This document shows positions 36,481 through 44,364 of a stretch of 64,000 bases of DNA, one piece after another; within the stretch, counting starts at the first letter, position 1; the number at the start of each line of letters is the position of its first letter. The notes under the pieces are model-generated. The model saw only the letters and a list, made by a program, of their open reading frames with translations. It was not told the DNA's origin and searched no databases. The stretch lies in contig CAWAGF010000001.1 in NCBI GenBank assembly GCA_963781675.1, positions 868,001 to 932,000 on the forward strand, given 5' to 3'. Origin of the DNA: SCTD01 sp963781675 (GTDB lineage: Bacteria > Actinomycetota > Actinomycetes > Mycobacteriales > SCTD01). The position numbers were made by a program, and so were the translations under genes.

Positions 36481-37414
36481 GCCCCGGCGGAACCAGGCGA
36501 CGGTGCTCGGCGAGCCCGCCGCTCGAGCGGCACGGCTGACACCTCGGGGAAGAGCGCCCGGAGCCGGTCGGAGGCCGCCTGCGAGTCGCGGACGTCGCCC
36601 GCGCGCGGCGTCGACGTGCTCGCGCTCGACCGGCTGACCGAGCTCCTGCTCGAGCAGATCGAGAGCAGGTCCAGCAGCGAGGAGCGGGTCCCGAACGCGA
36701 GGTTGACCGGCGCGCGGACGCGACCACGGCGCACCACGGCGTCGGCGAGCACCGCGCGTGACCGTCCCGACGTAGGTGAAGTCGCGCGTCTGCCGCCCGT
36801 CCCCGTGGACCGTCACCGGCTCGCCGCGCAGCGCGGCGTCCACGAAGGCCGGCACCACGGCGGCGTAGGCGTGCCCGGCCGCCTGCAACGGCCCGTAGAC
36901 GTTGAAGAAGCGGAACGCCAGCGTCTCCATCCCGAACGAGGAGTGAGTAGCGCGAGCGCGTACCCCTCGGTCGCGAGCTTGGAGACGCCGTACGGCGACA
37001 GCGGTCGGGTCGGCAGGTCCTCGTGCTTGGGCAGGACGTCGGTGTTGCCGTAGACGGAGGACGACGAGGCCACGACGACGTGGGCGCCCGCCTCACGGGC
37101 GGCCTCGAGGACGTAGAGCGTGCCGGTGGCGTTGACCTCGTGCGAGGCCACCGGGTCCTGCAGCGAGCGGGGCACCGAGGGGCGGGCCGCCAGGTGCACG
37201 ACCGAGGCGGCGCCCGTCCACGACGTCGGCCAGCAGCGACCGGTCGAGGATGCTGCCCTCGACGAGCTTGGCGTCGAGCCCGTCGAGGTTCGCGGCGAAG
37301 CCCGTGGAGAGGTCGTCGAGCGCCACGACCTCCGTCGACCTCGGGCCGGGTCAGCAGCTCCCGGCACAGGTTGGCGCCGATGAAGCCGGCCCCCCCGGTG
37401 ACGACGACGCGCAC
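36478..37414 (-). CDS. UDP-hexose 4-epimerase-like protein (many frameshifts)
   Basis: An extended SDR of about 310 residues starting at GTG 37414 with RVVVTGGAGFIGANLCRELL. VALDDLSTGFAANLDGL follows, then AARPSVPRSLQDPVASHEVN and the active-site SSSSVYGNTDVLPKHED. YGVSKLATEGYALAL gives Tyr-x3-Lys, and FRFFNVYGPLQAAGHAYAAV completes the pattern. These match UDP-glucose or UDP-GlcNAc 4-epimerases (GalE/WbpP type). At least five frame changes occur across the gene. The GTG overlaps the stop of the upstream glycosyltransferase by one base. It would supply a galacto-configured sugar to the glycan. Confidence 0.78.
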
Positions 37415-38566
37415 TACAGGCCCTTCTCGACGGCGATCTGCTCGTACAGGCGCTCAGTATCGGCCACCAGCCGGGCGCGGCTGAACGACGCGCTCGGCGT
37501 GCGTCACGCGCGGCAGCACCGAAGGCGCGCCAGCCGGGCCGGGTCGGCGAGGGCGCGTGTCGACCGTCGGCCACGCGTCACGTCCGGGTCGCACAGCCAC
37601 CCCGAGCGGCCGTCGAGCACCACCTCGCGCGACGCTGCCGACGCGCGTGGACACCGCCGGCACCCCGCACATGGCCGCCTCGATGAGGGAGACCGGCATC
37701 CCCTCGTTGTCGGAGGTCAGCACGGCCAGGTCGCTCGCGGCGTAGACCGTCTCGACGTCCGAGCGCCAGCCGAGGAAGCGCACGTTGCGGCGCCCCGCCT
37801 GCTCTGGAGCGCGGGGAGCAGGTCGCCCTCGCCGACGACGGCGAACACCGCCGACGGGTGCGCGGTCGCGCAGCGCCTTGGCCAGCTCGAGGAACCGGTC
37901 GGGCCGCTTGATGGCCGGTCAGCCGGGCCACGAGCACGACGACCGTGGCGTCCGCGGGCAGGCCCAGCGCTGCCCGAGCGACCGCCCGGCTCGGAACGGG
38001 CGGCAGCGCGATGCCCGGTGGGACGACGGCGTACTGCTCGGCGCCGTCCGATGCCGGCCGCGAGGAGGTCGTCGCGCACCTGGCTGCCCACGGCGACCAG
38101 GCGGGTGCTGCCGCTGGCCAGAGCCCGCTCGACCTGGACGACGCCGCGGGTCACGGCAGGGGAGAAGTAGCCGTGGAGCAGGTGCCCGTGGAACGTGTGC
38201 ACGACGGCGGGGACGCCCGCAGCCGTCGCGCCGCGACCCGGCCGAGGACGCCGGCCTTCGCCGTGTGCGTGTGCACGACGTGCGGCCGGAAGCGGCGCAC
38301 CTCGGCGGACCAGCTGGCGCAGCGCGCGGACGTCGTCGAGCGCGTCGCGGGGAGCGGCCCGAGCCCGCGCACCGGGGTGAGCGGCAGGCCGGGCGCCCGG
38401 AGCGCGACGTAGTCGGCCTCGCCCTGGACCGACGGAGCCGGTGAGCAGGCGGTGGTCGAAGCGTGCCGGCGTCCATGCCCTCGACCAGGCCCGTCACCTG
38501 CAGCGCCGGTCCGCCGACGTTCATCCGGGCGATCACCCGCAGGACGCGCAGGCGGGGGCTCGACAC
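37414..38566 (-). CDS. Glycosyltransferase family 4 protein (many frameshifts)
   Basis: A GT-B glycosyltransferase of about 380 residues starting at GTG 38566 with RLRVLRVIARMNVGGPALQV, typical of GT4. Further blocks are RPHVVHTHTAKAGVLGRVAA, AVTRGVVQVERALASGSTRL with VAVGSQVRDDL, and RFLGWRSDVETVYAASDLAV leading to NEGMPVSLIEAAMCGVPAVS (the E-x7-E region). The C-terminus reads RLVADTERLYEQIAVEKGL. The frame changes at least five times. It is coupled to the epimerase downstream. The gene is recognisable end to end, so I treat it as intact in the organism. Confidence 0.8.
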
Positions 38567-38603
38567 GCCGTCACGCTAGCCGTCCACGCGGGCCGACCTG
38601 CAG

Positions 38604-38619
38604 GTCACAGTGTGGTTAC
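38604..38619 (+). promoter_or_regulatory. Direct-repeat site resembling an MtrA box
   Basis: GTCAC (38604-38608) and GTTAC (38615-38619) form a direct repeat with a 6-base spacer, about 113 bp before ATG 38732. MtrA, a conserved actinobacterial response regulator of cell-wall genes, binds repeats of this kind. The match is short and not unique, so this is tentative. Confidence 0.25.
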
Positions 38620-38731
38620 CCTGCGCCCGCGGCGACAGGATGCGTGCCCTCCGGGCCGAACCCTGCGCGTCGTCGGACGTCCTACGACGTAGCACCCCCG
38701 TCCCGGCCGGAAGGCCGTCGAGAGGAACACC

Positions 38732-40943
38732 ATGCTCAGCTTCCCCCGCCCGGTGCGGACCGCGGTGGTGGGCGCGGCTGCCGCCGCGACCGTCGTCGCC
38801 GGGCTCACAGTCCTGACGTCCACTCCGGCCAGCGCCGCCTCGGCCAACAGCCTGCGCATCGAGGCGGTCTACCCCGACGACCGCAGCGGCTCGGCGGGCA
38901 CCTGCCAGATCTTCCGCGCGGTCCCGACCGACCAGCTGGGCCGGACCCCCTCGGACAGCGGCACGATCGTCATCACGCTGAAGGAGAACCCCAAGTCCGA
39001 CGCGCAGGACGTCGACTTCTGCCTGCCCCCGACCGCCCCGGACGGGCGCACGGGCGTGCGGGTCGACCACGGCTACTACACGAACGGCGTCCCCGCGCCC
39101 GGGGACCCGCCGACGGCCGGCACGCGCCAGCGGTACGCCGCCGGGCGCAGCGTCACGCCGCCCGCCGCCACGAGCACCCCCGGCGGGACCCCGCAGACCG
39201 AGAACAGCCCGGACGTCGCGAACGGCGACGCTGCTCGTCCGACCCGCTCGTCGGCGACGACACCAACCCAACGGGCGTCGACTACGTCGACGACGTCAGC
39301 TACCGCACCGACGCCGGCATCACCAACCAGCGACTTCGTGGAGTTCGGCGTCGTCGGCCTCGTGCCTGGCAGCGCCTTCATCGACGCCCGCATCGAGCGC
39401 GGCAACGACGACGTCAACGCGGCGCCCGGCAGACGGTGACCTTCACCAAGGGCGGCCAGGAGCAGAGCGTGCAGGCGTACAACGCCGTGACCGAGCATCG
39501 TCCCCGACCGCAGCAGCTACACCGCGGTGCAGTCGCCGAGCACCCCCGCCGTCCATCGACCTGACGCTGCTCAACGACGCTCGCGACACGGTCCAGGGCG
39601 TCACGCCCGAGCTTCCGCGTCCAGAACGGCCCAACGCCAGCAGCACGAACCGCTCCTGCACCGAGAGCACGAACTTCGGCAAGAGCCAGTGCAGCTACCT
39701 CGGCGCGCTGCCGGGCACGGACACGATCCTCGTCTGGGTCAACCACAGCGCCGCCCCCGGCAGCACGGCCACGCCCGGGCCGGACGCGGGGGAGCCGACG
39801 GAGCAGCTCACCGTGACGACCTTCGCCGCGCCGTCCGCGGCCGGGCAGGCGCGCTTCATCGACCTGACCCCGGACGCGCCCACGTCGCAGGCGGCGGGGA
39901 CCACCAAGGCCTTCACCGCAACGGTCACCGACGCCGCCGGCGCTCCGGTGCAGGGCGCGCAGGTCGGCTTCGAGGAGACCGGCCCAGGCCAGCTCGACGG
40001 CGGCTTCTCGGCGGACGGGACGACGTCGACGATCACGGTCGCCACCGGTCCGGACGGCCGGGCCCAGGCGTCGAGCACGGTCCGCGCGAGCGAGAGCGGC
40101 ACGCAGACCGTCACCGCCCGCCTGCAGGCCGCGAGCACGCAGTGCGGACAGGTCTTCAACGGCCAGACCGGCCGCTGCACCGACACGACGACCAACACCG
40201 TGAACGCCGCGGCGTCCCCGTCCCCGTCCGTGACCGCCAGCGCGTCGGCGACCCCGTCGGCATCGGCGTCCTCGTCCGCGTCGCCGTCGGCCAGCGCCAC
40301 GCCGAGCACCACCCGCAGCGCCACCCCCTCGGCCAGTGGTTCGGGCGCGCCCGCTCCGGCCTGCACCGTGCCGGCGAGCATCTCGCTGGACCGCGACACC
40401 ATCATCGCCACCGGCTCGGCGCAGATCACCGTCCGGGCCACGCCGAACAGCGTCGTCGAGGTGCTCGCCTACAGCCGGCCGTCCACCGCGTTCCGCGTCG
40501 TCCGGCAGATCGAGGTCGGGGGTGACGGCGTGGCGACCGACCGCATCGTCCCGCCGACCAACACCCGCCTGTACGCCCAGCAGCAGGGCTGCGACGCGTC
40601 GGAGAGCATCGTGCTCAACGTCCGGACCCAGATCAGCCTGAACGTGGTCCGCAACGGCGTCCGCAACTACACCTTCAGCGGGCGGCTGCTGCCGGCCCGG
40701 CCGAACGGCCTCATCGCGTCGCTCTACCGCGTCACGAGCGACGGGCGCCAGATCCTGACGGCGCAGCAGCGGGCCAACGCCGCTCCCGGTCAGGCCGGCT
40801 ACGACGCCAGCCGCCCGGCGGGGTCCTACACGATCACCCGCCAGTTCACGGGGTCCGGCCGGTTCGGCTTCGTCGTGCGGACGGGGCAGGACCTGCAGAA
40901 CGCCCCCGGCTCCTCGAACGTCCGCTCGCTGGCGGTGTTCTAG
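38732..40943 (+). CDS. Secreted bacterial Ig-like protein with conserved C-terminal module, paralogue 2 (several frameshifts)
   Basis: A roughly 735-residue exported protein. The signal peptide (MLSFPRPVRTAVVGAAAAAT, ending at PASA) is followed by a beta-rich region, an Ig-like domain (DLTPDAPTSQAAGTTKAFTA, then TVTDAAGAPVQGAQVGFEE) and a Ser/Ala/Pro linker (SASATPSASASSSASPSAS). The C-terminal module matches paralogue 1: ACTVPASISLDRDTIIATGS, QQQGCDASESIVLNVRTQIS, TFSGRLLPARPNGLIASLYR, end RSLAVF. The first third has several frame changes (about 39230-39610); the last 1.1 kb is intact. It is followed by a 15-bp-stem terminator and then paralogue 3. Confidence 0.78.
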
Positions 40944-41250
40944 GCACCTCGGCGGGAGGGCCGTCCGCTCCGAGCGGCTCAGCCCGACCACCCCTGCAGC
41001 CCGATGGAGGAGGGCGGCCCCGCGCGGGGCCGCCCTCCTCCCGTGCGTGCCGCGGGTGCTGCTGGGGCCCGGGTGACGGTGCCTTGCCCTAGCCTGACGT
41101 CGTACGCAGGCCGTCTGCCGAGCAACCGCGCGAGCATCCCGACGTCCTACGTTGTACGTGCTGTGCGAGCTCGTCTCGCACCCACGACGGGCCAGCCCGT
41201 CACCTCGACCTCGTCGCACTCGCGGCGGGCATCCACCGGAAGGACCCCGC
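40944..41250. other. 307-bp intergenic region between surface proteins 2 and 3
   Basis: It contains the terminator at 41008-41039 and a promoter region for paralogue 3. An 11-base word GACGTCCTACG at 41141-41151 also occurs at 38676-38686, upstream of paralogue 2. No RNA gene is recognised. GGAAGGA before ATG 41251 is a ribosome-binding candidate. Confidence 0.6.
41008..41039 (+). terminator. Strong hairpin terminator after surface protein 2
   Basis: AGGAGGGCGGCCCCG (41008-41022) pairs perfectly with CGGGGCCGCCCTCCT (41025-41039) over 15 bp with a 2-base centre. It is 65 bp after the stop codon. Confidence 0.82.
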
Positions 41251-43284
41251 ATGACCCGTACGTCCCGGGCGCTCAAGCGCCTCGGCGTGGCCGGCGTCGC
41301 GCTCGTCACGATCGGAGCCGGCATGCCGGCCCTGCTCGCCACCAGCGCGTCTGCCGCAGTCGCGACCTCCATCACCATCACGCCGTCCACGCAGTCCGGT
41401 GCGACCGGTACCTGCCAGGTCTTCACGATCCAGGCACTCGACGCCAACGGCGGCGCGCCCGACACGGGCACGGTCACCGTCGAGCTGACGGACCCGTCCG
41501 GCAACGACGCGGCCAACGCGACGACTGCTGACGACTCCGCCCAGTTCTGCGTCGCGGCCTCGAACACGAGCCCGACCTTCACCGCGAACTCGAGCACCCT
41601 GGCCGTCACCGGCGCGACCAACCGCCGCACCGCCCAGGTCACGACGGACTCCACCGGCAAGGCCACCTTCGGCATCGTCGACTCGCAGGAGGAGACCGTC
41701 AGCGTGCGCGCCTTCACCGGTGCCGACCGCACGTTCGACCCGAACACCGAGGCCCAGTCGGCCGCGGCGAGCGCCGTCTTCACCCCGGGCTCCGGCACCA
41801 ACACGCCGAACCCGAGCAACCAGACGGCCGCCGACAACGCGCGCACCCTCACCGAGGTCCCGCAGGACGCCGACGACCCGACCACGGTCGCCGGTGGCAG
41901 CCAGGTCATCCAGGTCGTCGTGAAGAACACCGCCGGTGACGAGGTCGCCGGCGCGACGCCGCGCTACGTCGTGCAGTCCGGTGGGGCCAACTCCGCCGGG
42001 ACGACGGGCAACGCCACGGCGCCGACCGGCACCTGCTCGGTCAGCAACAACGCCGGCGTGTCCACCTGCACCGTGCCGGTCGCCAACGCCGGCTCGGACA
42101 AGGTCCTGGTCTTCCTCAACCAGACCACCGGCACCACCACCGGTGCGGACGCGGGCGAGCCGCAGGTCGTCGTGACCCGGACGACGGCCACGGCCCCGTC
42201 CACCGACGCGACCACGGCGCGCAACGTGGACCTCACCCCTGAGGGCCCGGCCACCGCGCCGTCCGGCACCGACCGCACCTTCAGCGCCCGCGTCACCGAC
42301 GTCACGGGCCGCGCGGTCCAGGGCGTCACCGTCACCTTCTCCGAGGACGGCCTCGGCTTCCTCGTGGGTGCGGGCAGCGCCGGCACCGTCACGGCGGTCA
42401 CCAACAACCTGGGTGTCGCCACGGCCGTCCTGCGTTCGGCTGACGGTGCCACCGGCCAGTCCGTCGTCTCGGCCTCGCTGCCGAGCACGGGCAACCAGTG
42501 CGCCCAGGCCGCCGGCACGCCGGCCGGCTCCACGGCGGGCAACTGCACCGACTCCGAGGTGACGAACTTCGTGGTCGCCAGTGCCTCCCCGAGCCCCTCG
42601 GCGTCGGCCCCGGCCTCGCCGTCGGCGTCTGCCTCCCCGACGGCCTCGACGTCGCCGACCACTGCCCCGAGCAGCCCGGCCGCCTCGTCGTCGCCGACCG
42701 GCGGCAACGTCGCCTGCCCGGCCACCCCGCCGACGGTCACCTTCGAGCGCAGCACGATCATCGCCACCGGCTCCACCGGTGTCACGGTGTCGGGCGCTCC
42801 GGCGAACAGCACCATCGACCTGCTCGCCTACAGCCAGCCGAGCCGCGTCTTCCGCGTCGTGCGCTCCGCCGAGATCAACGCCAGCGCCACGCCGGCCCAG
42901 TTCCGCATCGTGCCGCCGACCAACACCCGGGTCTACGCCCAGGTGCGCGGCTGCACGACGGACGCGGCCCGCTACAGCGTCGTCCTCAACGTCCGCACCC
43001 AGCTCTCGCTGAACGTGGTCCGCAACGGGACGCGCAACTACACCTTCAGCGGCCGGGCCCTGCCCGCCCGCCCGGGCGGTCTGATCGTCTCGCTCTACCG
43101 CGTCACCGACGAGCGGTCGTCAGATCCTGACCGCCCAGGCCCGCGCCAACGCGTCGACCGGCGGCTACAGTCATCAACCGCCAGTTCACGGGCAGCGGCC
43201 GCTTCGGCTTCGTCGTCCGCACCGGCCAGGACCTGCAGAACGCGCCTGGCTCCTCCAACGTCCGTTCGCTCGCTCGTCTTCTAG
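41251..43284 (+). CDS. Secreted bacterial Ig-like protein with conserved C-terminal module, paralogue 3 (frameshifts near the end)
   Basis: An approximately 675-residue exported protein. The signal peptide MTRTSRALKRLGVAGVALVT is nearly the same as in paralogue 1. Ig-like domains follow (VDLTPEGPATAPSGTDRTF, then TDVTGRAVQGVTVTFSEDG), then a Ser/Pro/Ala linker (SPSASAPASPSASASPTAS). The C-terminal module has the two cysteines (GNVACPATPPTVTFERSTII and VRGCTTDAARYSVVLNVRT) and TFSGRALPARPGGLIVSLYR. The last ~60 codons change frame at about 43115, 43168 and 43270; undoing these restores the GRFGFVVRTGQDLQNAPGSS and RSLVF ending. No LPXTG or membrane anchor is seen. Function unknown. Confidence 0.8.
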   Translation: MTRTSRALKRLGVAGVALVTIGAGMPALLATSASAAVATSITITPSTQSGATGTCQVFTIQALDANGGAPDTGTVTVELTDPSGNDAANATTADDSAQFCVAASNTSPTFTANSSTLAVTGATNRRTAQVTTDSTGKATFGIVDSQEETVSVRAFTGADRTFDPNTEAQSAAASAVFTPGSGTNTPNPSNQTAADNARTLTEVPQDADDPTTVAGGSQVIQVVVKNTAGDEVAGATPRYVVQSGGANSAGTTGNATAPTGTCSVSNNAGVSTCTVPVANAGSDKVLVFLNQTTGTTTGADAGEPQVVVTRTTATAPSTDATTARNVDLTPEGPATAPSGTDRTFSARVTDVTGRAVQGVTVTFSEDGLGFLVGAGSAGTVTAVTNNLGVATAVLRSADGATGQSVVSASLPSTGNQCAQAAGTPAGSTAGNCTDSEVTNFVVASASPSPSASAPASPSASASPTASTSPTTAPSSPAASSSPTGGNVACPATPPTVTFERSTIIATGSTGVTVSGAPANSTIDLLAYSQPSRVFRVVRSAEINASATPAQFRIVPPTNTRVYAQVRGCTTDAARYSVVLNVRTQLSLNVVRNGTRNYTFSGRALPARPGGLIVSLYRVTDERSSDPDRPGPRQRVDRRLQSSTASSRAAAASASSSAPARTCRTRLAPPTSVRSLVF

Positions 43285-43363
43285 AGCTGCACTGACCGAG
43301 GAACAGCTCGACCCGGCGGGGCGGGTTCGCCAGAGCCCGCCCCGACGGGGCACCACCTGAACG
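43197..43363 (+). repeat. Direct repeat, right copy (3' end and downstream of surface protein 3)
   Basis: The counterpart of 14633-14797. The first 78 bases are identical, there is one extra base just before the stop, and the following hairpin and CACCACCTGAACG are also shared. It lies in the same orientation as the left copy. Confidence 0.9.
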
Positions 43364-43372
43364 ACGCGTGAC

Positions 43373-43404
43373 AGAAGGGCGGCCCTCACGAGGGCCGCCC
43401 TTCT
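43373..43404 (+). terminator. Hairpin terminator after surface protein 3
   Basis: AGAAGGGCGGCCCT (43373-43386) pairs perfectly with AGGGCCGCCCTTCT (43391-43404) around CACG. A second GC hairpin related to the one at 14750 lies just upstream. Confidence 0.8.
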
Positions 43405-43440
43405 GCGTCGGCCAGGACCTGCGTGGTGAAGGCTGGGGGC

Positions 43441-44274
43441 ATGCCCGCCTCCATCGACCCCGAGCGCCTGCCGACCAGCGCCGACCACCCCGTCCCGGAG
43501 AAGCAGCGGGGCCCGGTGACGCTGCGCCGCGGCCAGGTCCAGGCCACGACCACCGACCAGCGCCTGCTGGACAGCCGCGGCCCGGCGGACTGGGTGCACC
43601 AGGACCCGTGGCGCGTCCTGCGCATCCAGACGGAGTTCGTGGAGGGCTTCGGCCTGCTGGCCGAGCTGCCGCGCGCGGTCAGCGTCTTCGGCAGCGCCCG
43701 GACGCCGCAGGACGCCCCGGAGTACGCGCTGGCCCGCGAGCTCGGCGGCGCGCTCGCCGACGCCGGCTGGGCCGTCATCACCGGCGGCGGACCGGGGATC
43801 ATGGAGGCGACCAACCGCGGGGCCTCCGAGGCGGGCGGGCTGTCGGTGGGCCTCGGGATCGAGCTGCCCTTCGAGCAGAGCCTGAACCAGTGGGTGGACC
43901 TGGGCCTGGAGTTCCGCTACTTCTTCGCGCGCAAGACGATGTTCGTGAAGTACGCGCAGGCCTTCGTGATCATGCCGGGCGGCTTCGGGACGATGGACGA
44001 GCTCTTCGAGGCGCTCACCCTCGTCCAGACCCGGAAGGTCAACCAGTTCCCCGTGATCCTCATGGGGACCGCGTTCTGGAGCCCGCTGCTCGACTGGCTG
44101 AAGGGCACGCTCGCCGCACAGGGCTACATCGCGGCGGGGGACCTCGACCTGTTCACGGTGACCGACGACGTGGCGGAGGCGGTCCAGCTCATCGACGCGG
44201 CGTACGAGGAGCGCACGGACAAGCCGCCGGTCGCCACGGGTGAGGAGCACCTCGGCGACGGCGAGGGGACCTAG
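43441..44274 (+). CDS. LOG/TIGR00730 family Rossmann-fold protein (larger form)
   Basis: A 277-residue protein starting at ATG 43441. LOG-family motifs are SVFGSARTPQDAPEYALARE, ITGGGPGIMEATNRGASEAG and FVIMPGGFGTMDELFEALTL, which include the PGGxGTxxE nucleotide site. Characterised relatives are cytokinin-riboside-monophosphate phosphoribohydrolases; many bacterial members act as general nucleotide 5'-monophosphate nucleosidases. A second, shorter paralogue lies at 46681. The alternative upstream GTG at 43423 has a poorer context. Confidence 0.88.
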   Translation: MPASIDPERLPTSADHPVPEKQRGPVTLRRGQVQATTTDQRLLDSRGPADWVHQDPWRVLRIQTEFVEGFGLLAELPRAVSVFGSARTPQDAPEYALARELGGALADAGWAVITGGGPGIMEATNRGASEAGGLSVGLGIELPFEQSLNQWVDLGLEFRYFFARKTMFVKYAQAFVIMPGGFGTMDELFEALTLVQTRKVNQFPVILMGTAFWSPLLDWLKGTLAAQGYIAAGDLDLFTVTDDVAEAVQLIDAAYEERTDKPPVATGEEHLGDGEGT

Positions 44275-44364
44275 TCACAAAGGACCATGCGGAGGGGGTG
44301 CGTGCGCGCCGATCCCTCTAGCAACGCCGGGTCCCGTCCCGGGGTCGCTGCGAGGAGTCCTCTG

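Noticed and set aside
39414..41930. Very long open frame (over 800 codons) on the minus strand
   Set aside because: It lies opposite the Ig-like protein genes, has the Arg/Val-rich composition of antisense frames in GC-rich DNA, shows no domain, and the plus-strand frames carry signal peptides and conserved motifs.
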